Assembly: GCA_037445875.1 (NCBI GenBank)
Contig: JBBIJR010000022.1
Location: forward strand, 1 to 45,998
Direction: 5' to 3'
Origin: JBBIJR01 sp037445875
GTDB taxonomy: Bacteria > CLD3 > SB21
DNA: 45,998 nucleotides
In this document: piece by piece, positions 23,504 through 31,480 of the stretch
Layout: each line of letters begins with the position of its first letter
How positions within the stretch are numbered: the stretch's first letter is position 1
Made by a program: the position numbers and the translations under genes
Notes under the pieces: model-generated
Told to the model about the DNA's origin: nothing
Databases searched by the model: none
What the model saw: the letters and a program-made list of their open reading frames with translations, nothing else

Positions 23504-24562
23504 ATGGACGCGGAAACCTTCGACCCCTCGCGCCGCCGCATCGGTATCTGGCTGTTGACGGGATATCTGATGGTGGTGGTGATGATCGTTCTGGGCGGGA
23601 TCACGCGCCTGACACAGTCCGGTCTTTCGATCGTGGAGTGGGACCTTTTGATGGGAACGCTCCCTCCGTTGTCGCAGACGGAGTGGCAGGCGGCGTTTGA
23701 GAGGTACCAGCAGTTTCCCCAATTCAAGATTCTCAACGCCTCCATGTCCGTGGAGGAATTCGAATCCATATTCTGGTGGGAGTACATCCACCGGCTCTGG
23801 GGCCGCCTCCTGGGGATCGTGTTCATCGTGCCGTTCGTCTACTTTCTCGCAAAGAGGACCCTGCCGGGCCGGACTGCGGCGGGCTTGTTCTCCATATTCC
23901 TGCTCGGCGGCCTCCAAGGCGCGGTCGGGTGGTACATGGTGAAGAGCGGTCTGATCGATATCCCGCAGGTCAGCCACTACCGGCTCACGTTCCATCTGCT
24001 GCTGGCGCTCACGATCGGCGGATTGTTGCTCTGGCAGGCGATGACGTACCTGTGGCCGGGCGACAAGGATGAGGAACGCGAACGTTCCGGTCTTGTGCTG
24101 TTCTCGAAGTTGCTCGGTCTCCTCGTACTGCTGCAGATCGCCATCGGAGGTCTCGTGGCGGGCCTCAAAGCCGGCTACTTGTACAACACGTTTCCGAAAA
24201 TGGGCGACGAGTGGTTCCCGGCCAGTCTCTGGCTCTACGACGATTGGTGGATGAATTTCCTCGAAAACGGAGTGATGGTGCAGTTCCTGCACAGGGTGAC
24301 CGCCTATGTTCTGGTCATCGCGGCGTTTCTGTTCTGGCATCGCGTGCGCCGGAGCGCCGCCGGATCGGTACGCGTCCTGACGCATGCGCTGCCCGTCATC
24401 GTGTCCATCCAGCTCCTCGTCGGAGTTCTAACGCTTCTGCGGCAGGTGCCGGTCACGCTCGGCGTGCTGCACCAGACCGGAGCCATCGTCCTGTTCAGCG
24501 CCGTTGTGGCCCACCACTTCCTGCTGACCCGAAAGCCGAAACATGGAACCGCCGGATCGTAA
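23504..24562 (+). CDS. ctaA: Haem A synthase (COX15/CtaA family)
   Basis: ATG 23504 has AGGA upstream and gives 352 residues with eight membrane helices. The family motifs are 'VLGGITRLTQSGLSIVEWD', 'EFESIFWWEYIHRLWGR' (haem ligand His), 'QGAVGWYMVKSGL', 'VSHYRLTFHL', 'FLHRVTAYV' and 'LGVLHQTGA'. The enzyme hydroxylates/oxidises the C8 methyl of haem O to make haem A for aa3/caa3 oxidases. No oxidase subunit or haem O synthase gene lies nearby. Its placement in a nos cluster is notable, since NosZ carries no haem. The 3' end overlaps the YwiC-like gene by 20 bp. Confidence 0.93.
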   Translation: MDAETFDPSRRRIGIWLLTGYLMVVVMIVLGGITRLTQSGLSIVEWDLLMGTLPPLSQTEWQAAFERYQQFPQFKILNASMSVEEFESIFWWEYIHRLWGRLLGIVFIVPFVYFLAKRTLPGRTAAGLFSIFLLGGLQGAVGWYMVKSGLIDIPQVSHYRLTFHLLLALTIGGLLLWQAMTYLWPGDKDEERERSGLVLFSKLLGLLVLLQIAIGGLVAGLKAGYLYNTFPKMGDEWFPASLWLYDDWWMNFLENGVMVQFLHRVTAYVLVIAAFLFWHRVRRSAAGSVRVLTHALPVIVSIQLLVGVLTLLRQVPVTLGVLHQTGAIVLFSAVVAHHFLLTRKPKHGTAGS

Positions 24563-25325
24563 CGAAGCGGACGCCCGCGCGGGGTCGGACTTGTTCTGGA
24601 CGCCCGTATGGTCTCAGCAGCACGGGGCTTACATCAGCCTGATCACCAGTTGGCTGGTGGGTGTCGTCGCGAGTGACGAGCGGTCGTGGTCGCAGGCGTT
24701 CATAATCACGTTCCTACTTGCCGCTTTTCAGTGGACGGAATTGCTACAGGAGGCCATGAAGAAGCGCTTCCGAATCGTTCCGCGCAAGAAATTGTGGCTC
24801 GTACTGTACGCGGCTGCGGCTCTCGGTACCGCTGTGTGGCTGTTCCGTGAGACGAAGAACTTCGCGCTTCTTTTCCCGTGTATCGTTGGGGTTGGTGCGA
24901 TTTTTCTGCTTCTCAGCCTTCGGCGGCAGCATAAGGGTATTGTGGCGGAACTTCTGGCCTTTTCGGCACTGGCGTTTGGAGGCCTCCTGGCGTACAATCC
25001 GTTATCTCACCCCGGGCGAGATGTGGTTGAACTATGGATCCTCCTCTCGGCCTATTTTGGCGTCAGCGTATTCACCGTCAAGGTTAGATTTGAGAAAGTC
25101 GGCTTATGGCCGCTCGTCGGTTACCTGGCGGCCGCGGTGGCCACCGTGTCGATGACGGTCGATTGGCACAACGGTCTCCCGTTCCTCTTTGCTTTGATGG
25201 TTGCACGGTTGGTTCCGGCGCTGGCAGCCGGTGACTGGTATCGAAGCTTGAAGATCCGCACGATCGGTTTCATGGAACTCGGCTACTGCCTGGTGCTGGT
25301 CATGATTTTCGTCATGGGATTTTAG
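24543..25325 (+). CDS. YwiC-like membrane protein
   Basis: The 260-residue protein has about eight helices and the family motif 'SQQHGAYISLITSWLVG' (HGAY signature) near the N-terminus. Later motifs are 'LLAYNPLSHPG' and 'MVARLVPALAAGDWYRSLKIRTIGFMELGY'. The prototype ywiC of Bacillus subtilis lies by the narK-fnr anaerobic nitrate genes, so its presence here fits anaerobic respiration. The overall layout resembles UbiA-type membrane prenyltransferases without their Asp-rich motifs. Activity unknown. It is translationally coupled to the haem A synthase gene. Confidence 0.78.
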   Translation: MEPPDRNEADARAGSDLFWTPVWSQQHGAYISLITSWLVGVVASDERSWSQAFIITFLLAAFQWTELLQEAMKKRFRIVPRKKLWLVLYAAAALGTAVWLFRETKNFALLFPCIVGVGAIFLLLSLRRQHKGIVAELLAFSALAFGGLLAYNPLSHPGRDVVELWILLSAYFGVSVFTVKVRFEKVGLWPLVGYLAAAVATVSMTVDWHNGLPFLFALMVARLVPALAAGDWYRSLKIRTIGFMELGYCLVLVMIFVMGF

Positions 25326-25373
25326 CGAGCGGCAGGTATATTGCGGAACCGACTCAACCACGTAGAGGAAGCC

Positions 25374-26750
25374 ATGCACCACAAGGTGATCATCGAGCCG
25401 TTCAAGATCAAGATGGTCGAGCCCATCGAAATGCACACGGAGGAGGAGCGCGGGGAATTTCTTGAACGTGCCCACTACAATCCTTTTCTGCTCAAATCGC
25501 ACGAGGTGATCATCGATCTCTTGACGGACAGCGGCACCTCGGCGATGAGTACCGGCCAGTGGTCGGCGATGATGAGCGGGGACGAATCCTACGCCGGAGC
25601 GGCCAGCTGGGAGCGGCTGGAACAGGTCATCAGGGACCTCACCGGGTATCCCCACATCCTGCCGACGCATCAGGGCCGGGCCGCCGAGCGCATTCTGTAC
25701 GGCTATCTTGGAGGAAACGGCCGCGTGTTCTTCGCCAACACGCATTTCGACACCACACGCGCCAATATCGAATTCAGCGGAGCCACCGCCATCGATTGTC
25801 CCATCGAAGAAGCGCTGCATCCGTCCATGCAGCATCCTTTCAAGGGCAATATGGACGTGGACCGGTTGGAACGGCTGATCGGGGAACACGGTGCAACGAA
25901 CGTCGCAGCGGTGATCCTCACGGTCACCAACAATACGGGCGGCGGCCAGCCCGTCAGCATGGAGAATTGCCGGGCGGTGAGCGAGATCTGCAAGAAGCAC
26001 GGCATACTGTTCGTTCTCGATGCGTGCCGAATAGCAGAAAACGCCTATTTCATCCGTCACCGCGAGGAAGGTTACGAGGGAAAGACGTACCGTCAGATCG
26101 CCCAGGAAATGTTTGCCCTTGCGGACGGATGCGTGATGAGCGCCAAGAAAGACGGCCTCGTCAACATCGGAGGTTTCCTGGCCTTGCGTGACAACGACCT
26201 GGCCGATGCTTGTACCAATCTTCTGATCATCACCGAAGGATATACGACGTACGGCGGCCTGGCGGGCCGGGACATGGATGCCATAGCCGTGGGACTCGTG
26301 GAGGTGTTCGATCCGGACTATCTCAGGTACCGAATTCGCAGCACCACGTACCTGGGAGAGAAGATCCACGAGATCGGTGTGCCCATTATGCTTCCGGTAG
26401 GCGGCCACGCCGTGTACGTCGACGCAAGAGCGTTGTATCCGCATATTCCGGTGGAACAGTACCCCGGCCAGGCGCTGGTCTGCGAGCTGTATCTCGTCGG
26501 AGGGATTCGATGCGTAGAAGTGGGCTCGGTCATGTTCGGCAAGTACGACAGCGGGGGCCGGCTTGTACCCGCTGCGATGGAACTGGCCCGGCTGGCCATC
26601 CCGCGCCGCGTCTACACGCAGAGCCATGTGGACTACGTCGTGGAGGTGTTCCAGGAGATCATACGGGCCCGCGACCAGGCACGGGGCATGAGGATCATCT
26701 ACGAGCCGAAATTCCTGCGCCATTTCACCGCCCATTTCGAACGAGTCTGA
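25374..26750 (+). CDS. tnaA: Tryptophanase-like PLP beta-eliminating lyase
   Basis: ATG 25374 follows AGAGGAAG; the TTG-started longer frame is less likely. The 458-residue enzyme matches tryptophanase and tyrosine phenol-lyase throughout: 'DLLTDSGTSAMS', 'PTHQGRAAER', 'NTGGGQPVSMEN', PLP lysine K259 in 'SAKKDGLVNIGG', 'TYGGLAGRDM', 'IPRRVYTQSH'. At positions that separate the two activities it has tryptophanase residues: D126 in 'HFDTTR' (Thr in tyrosine phenol-lyase), Val in 'CVEVGS' (Arg in the lyase) and H450 in 'RHFTAHF' (Phe in the lyase). It should convert tryptophan to indole, pyruvate and ammonia. Its stop overlaps the nosD start by one base, so it is embedded in the nos operon. Confidence 0.88.
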   Translation: MHHKVIIEPFKIKMVEPIEMHTEEERGEFLERAHYNPFLLKSHEVIIDLLTDSGTSAMSTGQWSAMMSGDESYAGAASWERLEQVIRDLTGYPHILPTHQGRAAERILYGYLGGNGRVFFANTHFDTTRANIEFSGATAIDCPIEEALHPSMQHPFKGNMDVDRLERLIGEHGATNVAAVILTVTNNTGGGQPVSMENCRAVSEICKKHGILFVLDACRIAENAYFIRHREEGYEGKTYRQIAQEMFALADGCVMSAKKDGLVNIGGFLALRDNDLADACTNLLIITEGYTTYGGLAGRDMDAIAVGLVEVFDPDYLRYRIRSTTYLGEKIHEIGVPIMLPVGGHAVYVDARALYPHIPVEQYPGQALVCELYLVGGIRCVEVGSVMFGKYDSGGRLVPAAMELARLAIPRRVYTQSHVDYVVEVFQEIIRARDQARGMRIIYEPKFLRHFTAHFERV

Positions 26751-27982
26751 TGCGGCCGCTTGGGTACATGTTCCTCTGGCTCACGGCGTTTTCCGTGCTG
26801 CGCGCGGAGGATCTTTTCGTGGGCGCCGGGGAGCGGTTCACGGGATTGCGTGAAGCGCTCGCTGCGGCAGAAGACGGCGACCGAATCGTGGTGCGGGCGG
26901 GTGTGTATCGGGAGGGCAACGTGGTCGTCAACAAGTCGGTGACCATTGAAGGGGACGGCTGGCCGGTACTGGATGGCCAGGATCGATACGAGATCCTGAC
27001 CGTGACGGCGCCGCATGTGACGGTCCGCGGACTCGTTCTGCGCAATTGCGCCGTGAGTTACAAGGAGGAGCCGGCCGCCGTCAAGGTGAAGGAAGTTCAC
27101 CACGTGACGGTCGACAACAATCGTTTTGAGGACAATTTCTTTGCAGTGTATCTTGCCAGATCCACGGACTGTCGTATTGCGGGCAATGAGATCACATCCC
27201 GCGGGGCCCGCGAGTCCAACACCGGCAACGGCGTGCACCTGTGGTACTGCCGCTCCGTCACGATCGAGAACAACCGCATTGCGGGCCATCGAGACGGGAT
27301 ATACTTTGAGTTCGTCAGACACGGCGTTGTGCGATCAAACGTGAGCGAGCGCAACCTGCGATACGGCCTGCATTTCATGTTCAGCGATAGCTGCGAGTAC
27401 GAAAGGAATACGTTCCGCAGGAACAGCGCGGGAGTGGCGGTTATGTATTCCGGGCGGGTCACGATGACGGAGAATCTTTTTGAAGACAACTGGGGGCCGG
27501 CATCGTACGGGATTCTGCTCAAGGACATCCGGGACAGCGAGCTGACTCTTAACGTCTTTCATCGCAATACGATCGGGTTGTACTCGGAGGGAAGCACCCG
27601 GCTGCGTGTCCGGAGGAACCGTTTTTCCGACAACGGATGGGCCGTGAAGATCATGGCCAACTCGACGGACAACCGGTTCGACGAAAACGACTTCTCCGGC
27701 AACACGTTCGATGTCTCCACCAACAGCCGCCAGAGTTTCAATACGTTCCACGGCAATTATTGGAGCCGGTACTCCGGCTACGATCTCGACGAGGACGGAG
27801 TGGGCGACGTTCCCTTCCGGCCCGTGCGTCTGTTCTCGATCATGGTGGACCGATATCCGACGGCCCTGATCCTTTTGAGGAGTTTCTTCGTCGAACTGCT
27901 CGATCTGGCCGAGCGCGTGCTGCCGACGCTCACGCCGGAAACCCTGGTCGATCGAGGACCCAGCATGCAGAGGCATCGGTGA
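26750..27982 (+). CDS. nosD: NosD periplasmic copper-maturation protein
   Basis: ATG 26750 overlaps the tnaA stop (TGATG) and starts a signal peptide ('MFLWLTAFSVLRAEDL'). The 410-residue chain is a right-handed parallel beta-helix with PbH1 repeats ('VTIENNRIAGHRDGIYFEFV', 'CRIAGNEITSRG', 'GVAVMYSGRVTMTENLF'). The family-specific C-terminus reads 'NTFHGNYWSRYSGYDLDEDGVGDVPFRP'. NosD works with the NosFY ABC transporter to supply the CuZ site (copper from NosL, sulfur). Its 3' end overlaps nosF by four bases. Confidence 0.95.
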   Translation: MRPLGYMFLWLTAFSVLRAEDLFVGAGERFTGLREALAAAEDGDRIVVRAGVYREGNVVVNKSVTIEGDGWPVLDGQDRYEILTVTAPHVTVRGLVLRNCAVSYKEEPAAVKVKEVHHVTVDNNRFEDNFFAVYLARSTDCRIAGNEITSRGARESNTGNGVHLWYCRSVTIENNRIAGHRDGIYFEFVRHGVVRSNVSERNLRYGLHFMFSDSCEYERNTFRRNSAGVAVMYSGRVTMTENLFEDNWGPASYGILLKDIRDSELTLNVFHRNTIGLYSEGSTRLRVRRNRFSDNGWAVKIMANSTDNRFDENDFSGNTFDVSTNSRQSFNTFHGNYWSRYSGYDLDEDGVGDVPFRPVRLFSIMVDRYPTALILLRSFFVELLDLAERVLPTLTPETLVDRGPSMQRHR

Positions 27983-28710
27983 TCGATCTGCGGAACATTC
28001 ACAAGCGTTACGGCCGCCTGGCCGTTCTCACGGACGTTTCCACGACGTTTCGCAGGGGAAGGATCTCCGCCGTTGTAGGCCACAACGGTGCGGGAAAAAC
28101 CACGCTGATCAAGATGATACTCGGCCTCGTGCGTCCGGACGGGGGCGAGATCCGCGTAGACGGCCGCTCGGTGGTGGGTGACTGCGAGTACCGCCGTGTG
28201 ATCGGATACATGCCGCAGGCGGCACGGTTTCCGGAGAATCTGAACCTGCACGATATGCTGGACATGCTGAGGGATCTGCGGAAGGACGCCGTGGCCTCGG
28301 ACTACGAACTTTTCGAAGCGCTGGCGCTGGAGAAGGAGGCGGAGAAACCGTTCAAGAACCTGTCGGGCGGGACGAGACAAAAGGCGGCTGCCCTCGCGGC
28401 CTTCCTTTTCCAGCCGGAAATCCTGATTCTCGACGAACCGACGGCCGGCCTCGATCCGGTCGCCAGCTGCGCCCTCAAGGACAAGATCCTGAAGGAAAAA
28501 TCCAACGGAAGGACGATCGTCCTCACGTCGCACATTATGAGCGACCTGGAGGAACTCGCGGATGATGTGGTGCTGCTGGTCGAGGGCCGGGTGTTTTACG
28601 AGGGTGCGGTCGAAAAGCTTGTCCGGCAATCGAAGAGTGCGAGCCTGGAGCGCGCGATCGCCCACATGATGCAAGGCGTTGAAGTATGGACAGCACTGCA
28701 AAAATCCTGA
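27979..28710 (+). CDS. nosF: NosF ABC transporter ATPase
   Basis: The start is GTG at 27979 in a GTGA overlap with the nosD stop. The 243-residue ATPase has Walker A G34-T42 ('GHNGAGKTT'), signature 'LSGGTRQKAAALAAFL', Walker B 'ILILDEPTAGLDP' and switch His in 'VLTSHIM'. It powers the NosY permease during NosZ maturation. The last 25 bp overlap nosY. All catalytic motifs are intact. Confidence 0.95.
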   Translation: MIDLRNIHKRYGRLAVLTDVSTTFRRGRISAVVGHNGAGKTTLIKMILGLVRPDGGEIRVDGRSVVGDCEYRRVIGYMPQAARFPENLNLHDMLDMLRDLRKDAVASDYELFEALALEKEAEKPFKNLSGGTRQKAAALAAFLFQPEILILDEPTAGLDPVASCALKDKILKEKSNGRTIVLTSHIMSDLEELADDVVLLVEGRVFYEGAVEKLVRQSKSASLERAIAHMMQGVEVWTALQKS

Positions 28711-29477
28711 AGTACCAACTGCGGGACATGGTCCGCAGCAAATGGGTGATCGGCTATGCGCTCTTCTTTCTACTGGCCACGTACCTGCTGTTCCAGTTCG
28801 GCGGACGTGACGTGCGCGTGCTGGCCAGCCTGATGAACGTTGTATTCATCGCCGTTCCGCTCGTCAGCCTGATCTTCGGTGCGTTGTATGTCTACCAGTC
28901 GCGGGAGTTCATCGAGCTGCTTCTCTGTCAACCCATTCGCCGCCACCGGATCTTTCTCGGCTTGTACCTGGGTCTGGCCGGCGCGCTGTGTCTTTGTTTT
29001 GTCGTGGGCGTGGGTCTTCCGTTCATCGTGTACGGCCTGCAGGGGGAAGGGGACCGCGGCCGATTCGGGACACTGGTGTTGTCCGGCATTCTGCTTACGC
29101 TGGTGTTCTCAGCGTTGGCGTGGTACATCGCGACTGCGCAGGAGGACAAGGCGAAGGGATTCGGCGCGGCGCTCCTGCTGTGGTTCTTTTTCTCCGTGGT
29201 GTACGACGGGCTCGTGCTGCTGGTCGTGTACAGCTTCGGCGACTATCCCATCGAGTACCCGATGATCGGCTTGAGTCTCCTCAATCCGATCGACCTTTCG
29301 CGCATTCTGCTGCTGCTGCGGTTGGACGCGTCGGCCCTGCTCGGTTACACCGGCGCGGTGTTCAACAAGTTCTTCGGTTCGACCGCCGGAACGACCACAA
29401 CGTTGCTCGCTCTGGCCGCGTGGGCGGTCGTGCCCGTTCTAATGGGACTGCGCCGGTTTGCCCGAAAGGATTTCTAA
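28686..29477 (+). CDS. nosY: NosY ABC transporter permease
   Basis: The 263-residue ABC-2-type permease has about six helices, begins 'KILKYQLRDMVRSKWVIGYALFF' and contains 'VYQSREFIELLLCQPIRR', typical of NosY. It is paired with NosF and binds NosD on the periplasmic side. Also characteristic is 'LSLLNPIDLSRILLLL'. It overlaps nosF, so the nosDFY trio is strictly coupled. Confidence 0.93.
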   Translation: MDSTAKILKYQLRDMVRSKWVIGYALFFLLATYLLFQFGGRDVRVLASLMNVVFIAVPLVSLIFGALYVYQSREFIELLLCQPIRRHRIFLGLYLGLAGALCLCFVVGVGLPFIVYGLQGEGDRGRFGTLVLSGILLTLVFSALAWYIATAQEDKAKGFGAALLLWFFFSVVYDGLVLLVVYSFGDYPIEYPMIGLSLLNPIDLSRILLLLRLDASALLGYTGAVFNKFFGSTAGTTTTLLALAAWAVVPVLMGLRRFARKDF

Positions 29478-29542
29478 AAGCCGCGAACGCGAAGGAGAGT
29501 TACCTAATATCTTCTGGAACGTGATGCTTCCGAGGCAGAATC

Positions 29543-29989
29543 GTGCTGGCTATTTATTGCCTTTCCGTCTTTATCCATCTGCTTTCCGCCGCGGCCTGGT
29601 TTGGGGGTCTGATGCTGCTGGTCGTAACGGGCGAAACAAACGCCGCACCACCCGGCTTTCGCGCGACGCTGCTTCGCACCCATCGTTTCTGGAGCTGGAT
29701 GAGTTTGGTCCTTTTGATGGCCACGGGTACCTTCAATCTATCGGCCCGGGGTTTTTCCCTGGCCGATCTGTGGAATGGGCTCGTGTGGCAGGGTCCGTTT
29801 GGCGAGGTGCTGGCGGTCAAGCTCGGCGCGGTCATTCTCGTATTGGGTCTGAGTGCCGCTCGCGACCTGGTGAGGATCGATTCCGATCTTACCGAACGCC
29901 TCGCGGGAGTGGTGAATGTTGTGCTGTTGCTGCTTGGGCTGGCCATTTTCGCATGTGCCGTAATGCTCATCCGGGGGAGACCGTGGTGA
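29543..29989 (+). CDS. CopD-like membrane protein
   Basis: GTG 29543 has GAGG eight bases upstream. The 148-residue product has four helices; the first contains 'IHLLSAAAWFGGLMLL', the CopD/YcnJ-type pattern with a His and 'W-x-GG'. A second His lies in 'LRTHRFWSWMSLVLLMATGTFNL'. CopD-domain proteins take part in copper uptake into the cytoplasm or periplasm, which would suit a NosZ-assembling locus. The stop at 29987 is directly followed by a cytochrome remnant in the same frame. Confidence 0.7.
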   Translation: MLAIYCLSVFIHLLSAAAWFGGLMLLVVTGETNAAPPGFRATLLRTHRFWSWMSLVLLMATGTFNLSARGFSLADLWNGLVWQGPFGEVLAVKLGAVILVLGLSAARDLVRIDSDLTERLAGVVNVVLLLLGLAIFACAVMLIRGRPW

Positions 29990-30034
29990 GGGATTGGCCG
30001 CTCGCTTGAACGCAGTTCCGACCATGCTGCGACA

Positions 30035-30238
30035 AGCGCACCTCCTGGCTACAGCACGTACACGTGTTACGAATGCCACGAACACTCGAGAGGAATCCGT
30101 GGCAATCACGTCAAAGAGGCGATCACCCATTTTGAATATTGTGTCCGTTATCACCGAAGCGGCGACGAAGAAGGGACACGAAGGGGAGAGAGGGAAAAGA
30201 AGCGGCACAGAAGACGAGGAGGAAACGATGACGGATAA
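30035..30238 (+). pseudogene. Decayed C-terminal fragment of a di-haem cytochrome c
   Basis: In the frame ending at TAA 30236 the sequence reads '...YSTYTCYECHEHSRGIRG' and, after 'KEAITHFEY', continues 'CVRYHRSGDEEG'. The first is a true CXXCH site (30065-30079). The second sits exactly where the second CXXCH of this cytochrome type lies ('FxxCVxCHRSGxE'), but its second Cys is Tyr (codon TAT at 30149). No ATG, GTG or TTG exists in frame between the preceding stop (29987) and the haem motif, so the front is missing. The tail is very basic. I infer a truncated, mutated remnant left between the CopD-like gene and the two mini-haem genes. It is too short and startless to show up as an ordinary gene. 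Confidence 0.6.
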
Positions 30239-30256
30239 CCTCGCAAGAGGGCGCGG

Positions 30257-30676
30257 ATGCCCACGCTGACGCGCTTTTTCATCAAGGCCGGTCTGTTGTA
30301 TTTCGTCCTTGCGCTGCTCACAGGGGCTGCAGTCCAGGCCGGGCCTTTTCTGGACTTGCCGGCAAATCTGATGGCCCTTCAACCGGTCTATTTTCATTTG
30401 TTCCTGGTCGGCTGGATCACGCAAATGATCATCGGTGTCTCCTTCTGGATGTTCCCTGTCCTATCGCACGAGGAGCCGCGCGGCAGTGAACGGGTCGGCT
30501 GGTTTGTGTTTCTCTTTCTCAACACGGGGCTCATTCTGCGGTCTGTCGCCGAGCCGATGAATGTGTGGGTTCCGGCGGAACCCTGGCGATGGCTCCTCAC
30601 GGTTTCCGCTGTTCTGCAGTGGCTTTCCGGTGTGTTCTATGTCTCGTTGATCTGGGGGAGGGTCAAAGGAAAATAA
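30257..30676 (+). CDS. Small four-helix protein with oxidase-subunit-I-like haem motif (paralog 1)
   Basis: The 139-residue membrane protein has four helices. The key motif is 'YFHLFLVGWITQMIIGVSFWMFP', with H47. It resembles the helix-II region of haem-copper oxidase/NorB subunit I, where the His ligates low-spin haem b, and of the small 'cbb3-subunit-I-like' proteins. It shares the pattern H-x4-G-x7-G-V-x2-W-x2-P with the next gene, so the two are paralogs and probably form a heterodimer. A haem-binding or quinol-related role next to the nos genes is an inference. Confidence 0.65.
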   Translation: MPTLTRFFIKAGLLYFVLALLTGAAVQAGPFLDLPANLMALQPVYFHLFLVGWITQMIIGVSFWMFPVLSHEEPRGSERVGWFVFLFLNTGLILRSVAEPMNVWVPAEPWRWLLTVSAVLQWLSGVFYVSLIWGRVKGK

Positions 30677-30677
30677 C

Positions 30678-31085
30678 ATGCCCCCGTTGAGCTACTGGGC
30701 AGTGCGCGCATCGCTGATCTATCTTACCGCCGGCATGACGGCCGGGTCCTGGCTTTTGATCGGGAAGGCGCTGGGTGTTTCCGAAGCCTGGATATGGTTG
30801 CCGTTCCATATCGAGGCACTGCTGCTCGGCTTCGTATTGCAGCTGACGATGGGAGTGGCCTATTGGATTCTACCGAGACTCAAAACACCCGAGGATCGCG
30901 GCAATACCGTTGTTGCCGTGCTCGCCTTCGTTTTTCTTAACGCCGGGGTCCTGATCGGATCGCTGTGGCCGTTCATCCCGGATGGTGCGATGTGGCCTGC
31001 AGCCGGGCGGGGACTCGAGTTGATCGCCGTAGTCCTGTTCGTGACCCACGTGTGGCCGCGCATTTATCCGTATGGGAAATACTGA
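30678..31085 (+). CDS. Small four-helix protein with oxidase-subunit-I-like haem motif (paralog 2)
   Basis: One base after paralog 1, with AAAGGA upstream. The 135 residues form four helices with 'PFHIEALLLGFVLQLTMGVAYWILPR' (H44), aligned with the H47 motif of the preceding gene. The helix after the motif ('NTVVAVLAFVFLNAGVLIGSL') also matches its neighbour ('GWFVFLFLNTGLILRS'), confirming common descent. It ends 2 bp from the convergent rhodanese gene. No catalytic metal site is evident, so electron transfer or structural haem binding is more likely than catalysis. Confidence 0.65.
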   Translation: MPPLSYWAVRASLIYLTAGMTAGSWLLIGKALGVSEAWIWLPFHIEALLLGFVLQLTMGVAYWILPRLKTPEDRGNTVVAVLAFVFLNAGVLIGSLWPFIPDGAMWPAAGRGLELIAVVLFVTHVWPRIYPYGKY

Positions 31086-31087
31086 GC

Positions 31088-31480
31088 CTACGGTGAGACG
31101 GGATATCCTGCCGCCTTCATTCCCGAGAATCCATCGGTGACGTTGTAGATTCGCATGAAGCCCATCTCCCGCATGACGAGTGCGGCTTTCAGACTTCTAT
31201 TACCGGACCGGCAATAGAGATAGTATGATTTCGTACGGTCCAGACTGTCTACTCGCTCCCTGAACGAAGACGACAGAAAATCGAGAAGCACTGCCCCGGC
31301 CACGTGTCCGGATTGATACTCGCTCTGGGTTCTGACGTCCAGCATCACACCCGGATTCGAATCCGTGATGGGTTTAACCTCCGTTGAACGAAGAGAAACG
31401 ATGGTTGAATCCTGCCCCACGAGCAACGATCCGGCCACTGCGAGGAATATGAAACCGAGCCCGAGTACATCCAAGATCAT
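31088..31480 (-). CDS. Membrane-anchored rhodanese
   Basis: An N-terminal helix ('LGLGFIFLAVAGSLLVG') is followed by one rhodanese domain: 'VMLDVRTQSEYQSGHVAGAVLLD', the active-site loop C90-R-S-G-N-R ('YYLYCRSGNRSLKAALVM') and a closing 'VTDGFSGMKAAGYPV'. It would transfer sulfane sulfur in the periplasm, or serve as a sulfur carrier at the membrane. Its start overlaps the upstream stop by four bases (ATGA). Last gene of the RND operon. Confidence 0.9.
   Translation of the reverse strand: MILDVLGLGFIFLAVAGSLLVGQDSTIVSLRSTEVKPITDSNPGVMLDVRTQSEYQSGHVAGAVLLDFLSSSFRERVDSLDRTKSYYLYCRSGNRSLKAALVMREMGFMRIYNVTDGFSGMKAAGYPVSP

Noticed and set aside
25104..26735. 543-residue minus-strand open frame
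   Set aside because: Antisense to the tryptophanase gene, no family features.
25374..26750. Tyrosine phenol-lyase as the identity of the PLP enzyme
   Set aside because: The discriminating positions carry tryptophanase-type Asp, Val and His rather than Thr, Arg and Phe, though some loops ('LVNIGG') look lyase-like.
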